A stretch of DNA of 7,381 bases from Limnohabitans sp. (lineage in GTDB: Bacteria > Pseudomonadota > Gammaproteobacteria > Burkholderiales > Burkholderiaceae_C). The stretch lies in the NCBI GenBank assembly GCA_018883305.1, contig VEQI01000167.1:1-7381 (forward strand). The letters run 5' to 3'. The notes beneath the pieces were generated by a model. The model was not told where the DNA came from, made no database searches, and saw only the letters and a list, made by a program, of their open reading frames with translations. Of the stretch, positions 1 through 5,567 are shown piece by piece (the first letter of the stretch is position 1; each line of letters starts with the position of its first letter). A program made the translations under genes and the position numbers.

Positions 1-1478
1 TTCAGGTGGGTGGAGATGGCTGTGCTGCCGTCCACCACGGTATAGCCCAGCGAGCGCGCCTCATCACGGCGGGACGGTTCGATCCAGATCGCGTCCAGGC
101 CGAACGCCGGCTCCTTGGTGGGAATGCCTTCGATCTGGCCGTACACATGACCCGGGTTGATGGCCAGTTCCATGCCCACCTTGATTTCACCCTTGCCGCG
201 CACCACGCCCTTGAGCACGATGTTGTAGCTGTCGGGGTCGATGTTGAGGTCATCGCGGATGCGCACGGGCTGCACCAAAAAGCCCAGTTCGGCGGAGAGC
301 TTCTTGCGCACACCTTTGACGCGACTCATGAGCTCACCCCCGGTGTCCGGGTTGACTAGCGGAATCAGGCCGTAACCAATCTCCAGACCAATCAGGTCCA
401 CTTGGTCCAGGTCGTCCCAATCCAGTTCCTTGGGTGCTTCCTCGGCGGCAGCGACGGCCTTGGCCTGCTCGCCCTCGGTTTCTGTCTTGACCTCCTGGCG
501 CAGCACCATCAGGCCAATGGCACACGCCGCGATCGCCAGCGAGAGGAAGGTCAGGTGCGGCATGCCGGGAACCAGGCCCAGCACGGTCAGGATGCCGGCG
601 GAGATGAACAGCGCCGCCGGGTTACCAAACTGGTCGCGAGCCTGTTCGGCCATTGATTCAGAAGTGGTCACTCGCGTCACGATGATGGCGGTGGCCAGAG
701 ACAACAGCAGCGAGGGAATCTGGGCCACCAGGCCGTCACCGATGGTCAGCAGGACATACAGTCGCCCGGCGTCACCAAACGACATGTTGTGTTGCAGCAA
801 GCCAATGGCCAAGCCACCCACGATGTTGATGATCAGAATCAGCAGGCCGGCGATAGCGTCACCGCTCACGAATTTGGAGGCACCGTCCATGGAACCAAAG
901 AAGTCCGATTCCTGGGAAAGCTCTTCACGGCGCTTCTTGGCGGTGGCCTGATCGATGATGCCGGCGTTCAGGTCAGCGTCAATGGACATCTGCTTGCCAG
1001 GCATGGCATCCAAGGTGAAACGCGCGTTCACTTCAGAGACGCGGCCGGCACCCTTGGTCACCACGATGAAGTTGATGATCATCAGGATGGCAAAGATGAT
1101 GAAACCCACCACATAGTTGCCACTGATCACGAACTCGCCGAAGGCGGCAATCACCTTGCCTGCGGACTCATGCCCCTCATGACCGTGCACCAGGATCACC
1201 CGGGTGGAGGCCACGTTCAAGCCCAGTCGCAGCATGGTGGCAAACAGCAGCACCGAGGGGAAAGATGAAAACTCCAGCGGCTGGCGGGTGCTGATGGCAA
1301 TCATGATGATCACCAGGCTGGCCAGAATGTTGAATGTGAACAAAAAGTCCAGCAGCATCGGCGGCAGCGGCAGGACCAACATGGCCATGATCAACAACAC
1401 CAGCCCGGGGACCCCCAGGGCGGAGTAATCAAATTTCGACAAATTCTGTCGAATCATTGACAAACTGAGCGTTGACAT
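1..1478 (-). CDS. flhA: Flagellar biosynthesis protein FlhA (N-terminal 492 codons; 3' end outside window)
   Basis: FlhA is the largest inner-membrane subunit of the flagellar type III export gate; its N-terminal membrane domain takes part in proton-driven export and its cytoplasmic domain forms a nonameric ring that docks chaperone-substrate complexes. The reading frame is open from the ATG at 1478 to the window edge, about 492 of the usual ~700 residues. Visible: hydrophobic segments at about 22-62, 70-98, 113-141, 206-229, 238-270 and 287-326; the FHIPEP-family signature around 146-170 (RVSEVNARFTLDAMPGKQM, then SIDADLNAG); the MDGASKFVSGDAIAG stretch at 197-211; an acidic linker at 330-360; then the start of the cytoplasmic domain (DLIGLEIGYGLIPLV, 361-375). 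The start at 1478 gives the usual length before the first membrane segment, but no Shine-Dalgarno sequence precedes it; Met8 (1457) is an alternative. It is divergent from fliK, and an exact sigma-54 promoter match lies 74-89 bases upstream. Identity is very secure. Confidence 0.97.
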   Translation of the reverse strand, partial: MSTLSLSMIRQNLSKFDYSALGVPGLVLLIMAMLVLPLPPMLLDFLFTFNILASLVIIMIAISTRQPLEFSSFPSVLLFATMLRLGLNVASTRVILVHGHEGHESAGKVIAAFGEFVISGNYVVGFIIFAILMIINFIVVTKGAGRVSEVNARFTLDAMPGKQMSIDADLNAGIIDQATAKKRREELSQESDFFGSMDGASKFVSGDAIAGLLILIINIVGGLAIGLLQHNMSFGDAGRLYVLLTIGDGLVAQIPSLLLSLATAIIVTRVTTSESMAEQARDQFGNPAALFISAGILTVLGLVPGMPHLTFLSLAIAACAIGLMVLRQEVKTETEGEQAKAVAAAEEAPKELDWDDLDQVDLIGLEIGYGLIPLVNPDTGGELMSRVKGVRKKLSAELGFLVQPVRIRDDLNIDPDSYNIVLKGVVRGKGEIKVGMELAINPGHVYGQIEGIPTKEPAFGLDAIWIEPSRRDEARSLGYTVVDGSTAISTHL

Positions 1479-1481
1479 GAC

Positions 1482-1501
1482 GTTTTGAGAGTTGTTTTGA
1501 G
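1482..1501 (-). repeat. Direct repeat in the flhA leader, in place of a Shine-Dalgarno sequence
   Basis: Read on the minus strand, CTCAAAAC occurs twice (1501-1494 and 1489-1482) separated by AACT, a 12-base period, ending three bases before the flhA ATG. No purine-rich Shine-Dalgarno sequence is present at the normal distance. The A/C-rich, probably unstructured leader could favour S1-dependent initiation or be a target site for a regulator; both are inference. The repeat itself is directly visible. Confidence 0.6.
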
Positions 1502-1551
1502 TGCTTAGGTTCTCTTTTCGAGTCTCCCGAGGAAGGCTCGTGTGTAGATCA

Positions 1552-1567
1552 AGCAATCGACGTGCCA
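1552..1567 (-). promoter_or_regulatory. Sigma-54 (RpoN) promoter for flhA
   Basis: On the minus strand the sequence reads TGGCAC-GTCGA-TTGCT, matching every fixed position of the RpoN consensus (TGGCAC-N5-TTGCW), with exactly 10 bases between the GG and the GC; the G commonly found after CAC is also present. The predicted transcription start is near 1541, giving a leader of about 63 bases before flhA. RpoN promoters need an AAA+ activator; in flagellar systems this is typically FleQ/FlrA or FleR/FlrC. The match and spacing are seen; activity is inferred. Confidence 0.85.
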
Positions 1568-1591
1568 CTTGTGATGACTGTATCGTCGACA

Positions 1592-1621
1592 GGGCGTACC
1601 CGCCGCTGACGGGTTGCGCCC
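1592..1621. other. Hairpin / inverted repeat between the divergent flhA and fliK promoters
   Basis: GGGCG (1592-1596) pairs with CGCCC (1617-1621), and ACCCG (1598-1602) pairs with CGGGT (1610-1614), around a 7-base loop with a small asymmetric internal bulge. No T-run follows on either strand, so it is not an intrinsic terminator. It lies about 25 bases upstream of the flhA -24 box and 20 bases upstream of the candidate fliK -24 box, where an activator or nucleoid protein could act on both promoters. That role is only suggested by position. Confidence 0.45.
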
Positions 1622-1639
1622 GCCAGGTCTGGTCACATC

Positions 1640-1655
1640 GGGTCCGAAAATTGCA
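1640..1655 (+). promoter_or_regulatory. Candidate sigma-54 promoter for fliKLMN
   Basis: The plus strand reads GGGTCC-GAAAA-TTGCA, with GG (1641-1642) and GC (1653-1654) exactly 10 bases apart and an intact TTGCA -12 element; the -24 element is weaker (TGGCAC becomes GGGTCC, 8 of 11 informative positions overall). The predicted start near 1666 would leave a leader of about 106 bases to the fliK ATG. Its plausibility is raised by the perfect RpoN site for divergent flhA 73 bases away. A second RpoN-like sequence at 1715-1731 has an 11-base GG-GC spacing and is less likely. Confidence 0.45.
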
Positions 1656-1771
1656 TGACACCGTTCAAGCCGGTTCCGATCGGTGAAAACTGGTTGATAA
1701 CGGCAAGGGTTGTCCGGTCACGGATCTTGCTGTGAAGCCATTTATCGCGATTAATTGAATTGCATTGCCCT

Positions 1772-3454
1772 ATGACATTCGAGTCCTTGTCCGCGCTGTC
1801 TCTGCCCTCTGGTGCAACGCCTGCTGCGAAAGCACAGGAGAGTGCACAGGTGCGTCATGAGCGGAGCGGGGCCGCCTTCAAGGACTTCTCGGCCCTGCTG
1901 TCGCAGGCCATGCAGACGCGGGAAGGGACGGCGACCAGCGACTTGCAGCGGCAAGCCCTTGCCGACCTGGGGCGACAGTCAACGCCTGAGCAACGCCAGG
2001 ACGCCGCAGACCGCCCACAAGACGACACGAACACCCGCCCTCGAACAGATACGGGCAATTCGGCGCGCACCAGCACCAGTACCACGGCCGCCTCGGCGCG
2101 TGACATGACCTCTGCCAATCTGGCGCTGGCGCAACGCGCACGCCGAGTCTCGATGTTGCGCACAGCCCCGGCTCGTACCCAGGAAGGTGTGGGCGCGTCC
2201 GCCAATGGTGACCCACGTACCCGCGGCAAGGCCGCCGTGCGCAAGCCTGGCGACAGCGCCTCCGCCAGCGATTCAACAGCGCAGGCTGGACAGACAGTTC
2301 CCACGGGCACCAATACCCACCGCACGGTCGAAGAACAAGCGCGTGCTGCGTCAGACCCCGCCAAGCTGGCCACCCAACCGGTCGACATGACCCGCCTGGG
2401 CCTGCCCTCTGAACAATCCCTGCCAACCGTCACCGCACCTGCGACGACGGATCCCCTGGTCGCGACACCCCCCCCCACAGGACTCACCACCCTCACGCTG
2501 AGTCCGCACCTGAACATCCTCACCCCGACCCAAGGCGTGGTGAATGAACAAAGCCTGCAAGCCTTTGCGCAATCCATGGGGATCGACCCGACCCAGTTCA
2601 AACAATTTTTGAATCCGCAAGCCGAGCTGGCCAATGCCACTGGGCTGCGCGCAGGCGTCACAGCCAGCGATGCGCAACTGTCGTCCCTGCTGCCCGCCAC
2701 ACCGGTGGCGGAGGGCAAGCCCATTGACCTGAGTCAGGTGTTGCCCGAAGGCATCAACCTGCAAGAACTGCAGGTGGACCTGCTGAACATACCGCGTCGT
2801 GGCAACCTGGAGGCCGCCAGCCCCAGCACGCTGGATGTGCTGGGCATGCGTGAGGGCAACCTCACGCTGGATGCTGTCCCTGGTCTGCAAGAAGCCACCC
2901 ACACAGGCACGGGCGAACACACCTCGGACCAGGGGGGCGCCATGACGCAAGCCCACCCGACGCAGCGCCAAGAAGCCACCAACGCGGCGAACGCCACCAC
3001 ACCCGTGGCCCGCAGCATGACCGAACACTTTGAAAAGCTCAGCGCCAAGCTCGCCACCGAGATGGCTGCCCGCATTCACGAACAACTCAGCCAGGGCGAA
3101 TGGAAAATGAAATTCGCCCTCAAGCCCGCCAACTTGGGGCAGGTGGACGTGCAATTGGAAATGCGGGACGGTAAACTCGCCGCCGTATTCCAGGCCGACA
3201 ATCCGATGACCCAGGACCTCCTGCAAAACGGCAGTCAGCGACTGCGCGACGCCTTGAGCCAGATGGGTTTGTCCCAATCTTCCGTGTGGGTGGGCGATGG
3301 CCGCGGCCAAGGCTCACAGCAAGGAGAAAGGCACACGCATCCGCACGGCGACACCGCCGCTGTTGCGCCGCGCCAGAGCACCTCGCAGGAACCCGTCCAA
3401 GCTGCCAGCGCCGCACGTCGCGACAGCTTGTCCCAACTTGATTTTTACGCCTGA
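1772..3454 (+). CDS. fliK: Flagellar hook-length control protein FliK
   Basis: FliK is a secreted molecular ruler: it samples hook length during export and its C-terminal domain then acts on FlhB to switch the export apparatus from rod/hook to filament substrates. The predicted protein has 560 residues. The first ~415 are a Thr/Ala/Gln/Pro-rich, low-complexity region, as expected for the poorly conserved ruler part. Residues ~420-510 are the Flg_hook domain, with core LKPANLGQVDVQLEMRDGKL (from residue ~449) followed by AAVFQADN and a helix ending RLRDALSQMGL. The tail is Gln/Ser/Ala-rich. The start is set at the ATG at 1772 (MTFESLSAL); an in-frame TTG at 1760 would add four residues, and neither has a clear ribosome binding site. 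It heads the fliKLMN run, 25 bases before fliL. A run of nine C encodes Pro233-Pro235. Confidence 0.93.
   Translation: MTFESLSALSLPSGATPAAKAQESAQVRHERSGAAFKDFSALLSQAMQTREGTATSDLQRQALADLGRQSTPEQRQDAADRPQDDTNTRPRTDTGNSARTSTSTTAASARDMTSANLALAQRARRVSMLRTAPARTQEGVGASANGDPRTRGKAAVRKPGDSASASDSTAQAGQTVPTGTNTHRTVEEQARAASDPAKLATQPVDMTRLGLPSEQSLPTVTAPATTDPLVATPPPTGLTTLTLSPHLNILTPTQGVVNEQSLQAFAQSMGIDPTQFKQFLNPQAELANATGLRAGVTASDAQLSSLLPATPVAEGKPIDLSQVLPEGINLQELQVDLLNIPRRGNLEAASPSTLDVLGMREGNLTLDAVPGLQEATHTGTGEHTSDQGGAMTQAHPTQRQEATNAANATTPVARSMTEHFEKLSAKLATEMAARIHEQLSQGEWKMKFALKPANLGQVDVQLEMRDGKLAAVFQADNPMTQDLLQNGSQRLRDALSQMGLSQSSVWVGDGRGQGSQQGERHTHPHGDTAAVAPRQSTSQEPVQAASAARRDSLSQLDFYA
2468..2476 (+). repeat. 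Nine-base poly-C tract inside fliK
   Basis: Nine consecutive C residues encode three prolines (about residues 233-235 of 560) in the low-complexity part of FliK. Gain or loss of one C would shift the frame before the C-terminal switch domain, so the tract could act as a slippage site. Homopolymer phase switching is known for flagellar genes in other bacteria; here only the tract itself is seen. Confidence 0.8.
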
Positions 3455-3479
3455 TTCGACAGATCACTAGGAGCCCAGC

Positions 3480-4076
3480 ATGGCAACAGCAGCCCCCGCC
3501 CCCGCCCCCGCCGCCGGTACTGAAGGCGCGGAGGAGACCAAGAAAAAGAAACCCATCGTCAAGATCATCTTGATCGCGTTGGGCGCCATCGTGTTGATGG
3601 TGGGCGTGATGTTCGCCACCCTCTTTTTCTCCGGCTACTTCGAGAAAAAGGCCGAACTGGCCGCGCAAGACAAACTGGAAGAGCTGGAAGCTGCAGCCAG
3701 CAAGGCCAAGGTGGAGGCCCCCTCCAAGATCAAGAAAGAAGCACCCGAGGCCACCCGCTTCGAGAAAAACTATCTTCAGCTTGACAAGGAACTGATGACC
3801 AACATCACGGGCTCCAAGAAGGTGATGGTGGTTCAGGTGGCGCTCATGACGCACTACGACACCCGTGTCTTTGACAACGTCAAGAAGCATGAGTTCGCAC
3901 TGCGCTCGGCCATGCTGGACGTGATGCGTCAAACCACCGAAGCCGAAGTCACCAAACCGGACTTCCGCAAAGAGTTGGCCACCAAGCTGAAAGACGTCAT
4001 GAATGAATTGCTGGAGAAGTTTGAGGACTTCGGCGGCATTGAAGACGTGTTCTTCACCTCCTTTGTCATGCAGTAA
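3480..4076 (+). CDS. fliL: Flagellar basal body-associated protein FliL
   Basis: FliL is a single-pass inner-membrane protein around the stator units that supports torque generation and, in some species, swarming. The predicted protein has 198 residues. An Ala/Pro-rich cytoplasmic tail (1-20) and a KKKK cluster (21-24) precede one transmembrane helix at about 26-51, giving an N-in, periplasm-out topology. A charged Glu/Lys/Ala-rich helical linker spans ~54-92, and the conserved periplasmic FliL domain spans ~93-198, ending DVFFTSFVMQ, the typical FliL terminus. The start is well supported: AGGAG at 3469-3473 lies six bases before the ATG. It follows fliK by 25 bases and its stop lies five bases before fliM, so the three are probably co-transcribed. 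The length is slightly above many FliL proteins because of the N-terminal Ala-Pro stretch and linker. Confidence 0.95.
   Translation: MATAAPAPAPAAGTEGAEETKKKKPIVKIILIALGAIVLMVGVMFATLFFSGYFEKKAELAAQDKLEELEAAASKAKVEAPSKIKKEAPEATRFEKNYLQLDKELMTNITGSKKVMVVQVALMTHYDTRVFDNVKKHEFALRSAMLDVMRQTTEAEVTKPDFRKELATKLKDVMNELLEKFEDFGGIEDVFFTSFVMQ
3492..3509 (+). repeat. Tandem hexamer GCCCCC x3 at the start of fliL
   Basis: Three perfect copies of GCCCCC, followed by GCCGCCG, encode alternating Ala and Pro near residues 5-10 of FliL. Because the unit is six bases, copy-number change would add or remove Ala-Pro pairs without breaking the frame, altering only the cytoplasmic tail. Confidence 0.7.
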
Positions 4077-4081
4077 TCGCC

Positions 4082-5080
4082 ATGGCCGATCAATCCAACC
4101 TGTTGTCACCTGAAGAGCTGCTGGCCCTGACCGAAGGGGTGGCCGACGGCTCGATCGAGGTCGACACCGGCTTCAACACCAAGCTGCGCGTACGCAAGCA
4201 CGACCTGGCCAGCGAGGACAGCAGCCTGGGGGTGAATGTCTCGTCGATCGACATGATCAACGAGCGCTTCATCCGCATGTTCCGTCTCGGACTGCTGGAA
4301 GTGCTGCGCACCACACCGCGGGTCAACCCCTCGCGTGTACAAATCATCAAGTTCGGGGATTACCTGAAGATGCTCAAACCGCCCTTGGCGGTGAACACGG
4401 TGCGCATCCATCCGTTGCGCGGCTTCTCGGTGGTCATCATCGACCCCAACGTGGTGTTCAGTTCCCTGGACAGCTTCTTTGGCGGCTTTGGCAAAGGCGT
4501 GGGCGATCTCCCGCCGGGACGCATGTTCACGCCCACCGAGTCGCGCATCATCAATATCATCCTGGATGTCTTTTTTCGCTCGCTCAAGGAGGCTTGGGCC
4601 CCTGTGACCGAGATCGATTGCGAGAAAGTCAGCGCCGAGATCAATCCGCAGTTTGCGCAGATCGCCGACGAAAATGATCTGGTGGTGCTCAACCGGTTTG
4701 AAGCCGATGCCACTGCCACTGGCGGCAAAGGCTTCATGGACTTGGTCTACCCCTACGCCACGCTCAAGCCCCTGCGTGAATTGCTGCGCAACCGTGTGCA
4801 AACCGGTGACGGCAACGAGGAGTCCGACAAGGTCTGGCGCGAGGATCTGGCCGAGGCCGTGGGTGATGCCCAGGTGGACGTCAAGGTGGTCATGGGCCAC
4901 ATCAAAACCACGCTGCATGACCTGCAAACCATGAAAGAAGGCGATTTGCTGTTCTTCAAGAAACCCGAGCTCTCACAACTCATCACCAACGAGGTCCCCT
5001 CGTTTGGGGTGGAGGTGGGCTCACGTGGATCGCATGTGGCGGTTCGCATTGAGAAAAAACTGGTCCCCGGACACCTTTGA
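4082..5080 (+). CDS. fliM: Flagellar motor switch protein FliM
   Basis: FliM forms the middle of the cytoplasmic C-ring, links FliG to FliN and receives phosphorylated CheY to change rotation direction. The 332-residue length is normal for the family. Visible parts: a short N-terminal peptide (LLSPEELLALTEGV, residues 7-20) where the CheY-P binding motif normally sits; the CheC-like middle domain (~45-230) with FFGGFGKG at 132-139 matching the FliM GGxG loop; and a SpoA (FliN-like) C-terminal domain at about 255-328. The N-terminal peptide departs from the usual LSQxEIDALL type, with Pro for Gln and Leu-Ala-Leu-Thr where Asp-Ala-Leu-Leu is expected. The ATG at 4082 is five bases after the fliL stop and lacks a clear Shine-Dalgarno sequence, so translation is probably coupled to fliL. 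fliN follows after 14 bases. Confidence 0.95.
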   Translation: MADQSNLLSPEELLALTEGVADGSIEVDTGFNTKLRVRKHDLASEDSSLGVNVSSIDMINERFIRMFRLGLLEVLRTTPRVNPSRVQIIKFGDYLKMLKPPLAVNTVRIHPLRGFSVVIIDPNVVFSSLDSFFGGFGKGVGDLPPGRMFTPTESRIINIILDVFFRSLKEAWAPVTEIDCEKVSAEINPQFAQIADENDLVVLNRFEADATATGGKGFMDLVYPYATLKPLRELLRNRVQTGDGNEESDKVWREDLAEAVGDAQVDVKVVMGHIKTTLHDLQTMKEGDLLFFKKPELSQLITNEVPSFGVEVGSRGSHVAVRIEKKLVPGHL

Positions 5081-5094
5081 TCGAGGAATAAGAC

Positions 5095-5445
5095 ATGAAC
5101 GACACCACCGAACTCAACGCATCGGGTATGCCCGAGGACTTGGAACCCAATCCCAGTGCGGAGGACTTCCAGCTTAGCCATCCTGGCAACATCAACCCGG
5201 ACGTTCTTCAGAACATCTCGGTGACGCTGTCCATCGAGGTGGGCCGTGCCCAGATCAAGATCAAGGACTTGATGCGCCTGACCCAAGGCAGTGTGGTGGA
5301 GCTTGACCGCATTGCAGGCGAGCCGCTGGACCTGCTGGTCAACAACACGGTGGTGGCACAAGGCGAAGTGGTGCTGGTCAATGACCGCTATGGCATTCGC
5401 CTCACACGCGTGGTGCCGTCCACCGAACGCTTGAAGTCACTGTAA
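5095..5445 (+). CDS. fliN: Flagellar motor switch protein FliN
   Basis: FliN forms the base of the C-ring with FliM and serves as a docking site for the export ATPase regulator FliH. The predicted protein has 116 residues, a little shorter than the E. coli protein (137), the difference being in the variable acidic N-terminus (1-33). The SpoA domain covers about 36-112 and contains the family hallmarks ISVTLSIEVGRAQIKIKDLM, GSVVELDRIAGEPLDLLVN and VVAQGEVVLVNDRYGIRLT. The start is supported by GAGGA at 5083-5087, seven bases before the ATG. It is the last gene of the run: two terminator hairpins follow it, and no fliO, fliP, fliQ or fliR comes after it in this window, unlike the arrangement common in related flagellar operons. 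Confidence 0.96.
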   Translation: MNDTTELNASGMPEDLEPNPSAEDFQLSHPGNINPDVLQNISVTLSIEVGRAQIKIKDLMRLTQGSVVELDRIAGEPLDLLVNNTVVAQGEVVLVNDRYGIRLTRVVPSTERLKSL

Positions 5446-5459
5446 TACGCGACATTCAC

Positions 5460-5482
5460 AGGCGTTGATCACAACGCCTTTT
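5460..5482 (+). terminator. First intrinsic terminator after fliN
   Basis: GGCGTTG (5461-5467) and CAACGCC (5472-5478) form a perfect seven-bp stem with the four-base loop ATCA, extendable by an A-T pair (5460/5479), and are followed by TTTT (5479-5482). It begins 15 bases after the fliN stop. The short T-run makes it a moderate terminator, working on the plus strand only. Confidence 0.65.
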
Positions 5483-5489
5483 CGGTGCT

Positions 5490-5530
5490 CAACAAAAAAG
5501 CCTGTGCTTTTGGCACAGGCTTTTTTGTTG
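5490..5530. terminator. Strong bidirectional intrinsic terminator between fliN and the carbonic anhydrase gene
   Basis: A perfect 18-bp inverted repeat: arms 5490-5507 and 5513-5530, five-base loop. The GC-rich core GCCTGTGC/GCACAGGC is flanked by A6 on one side and T6 on the other, so either transcript ends in a stem followed by U residues. It lies 44 bases after the fliN stop and 37 bases beyond the stop of the convergent carbonic anhydrase gene, so it can end both. Confidence 0.93.
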
Positions 5531-5567
5531 GGGATGGGCAAGCGGAGACCTTCCTCCGCCTGGGACA

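Noticed and set aside
402..1268. Plus-strand open frames across 402-1268
   Set aside because: They lie opposite the flhA reading frame, whose protein carries the FHIPEP signature; no independent support.
1676..1683. CCGATCGG palindrome upstream of fliK as a sigma-28 -10 box
   Set aside because: No TAAA-like -35 element 15 bases upstream; likely a chance palindrome.
1741..1748. TTATCGCG as a reverse sigma-28 -10 box (CGCGATAA) facing flhA
   Set aside because: Two mismatches and no TAAA at the correct distance; the exact sigma-54 site explains flhA better.
1760..1771. TTG start for fliK at 1760
   Set aside because: No ribosome binding site distinguishes it, and the ATG at 1772 gives a normal FliK N-terminus; it is mentioned only as an alternative.
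1855..3310. Long open frames on the minus strand opposite fliK (1855-2724 and 2351-3310)
   Set aside because: They are antisense to a well-supported FliK; their translations are low-complexity with no recognisable domain, and GC-rich codon use makes such shadow frames common.
4106..4927. 273-codon open frame opposite fliM
   Set aside because: Antisense shadow of a clear FliM; His/Asp/Gln-rich translation with no family resemblance.
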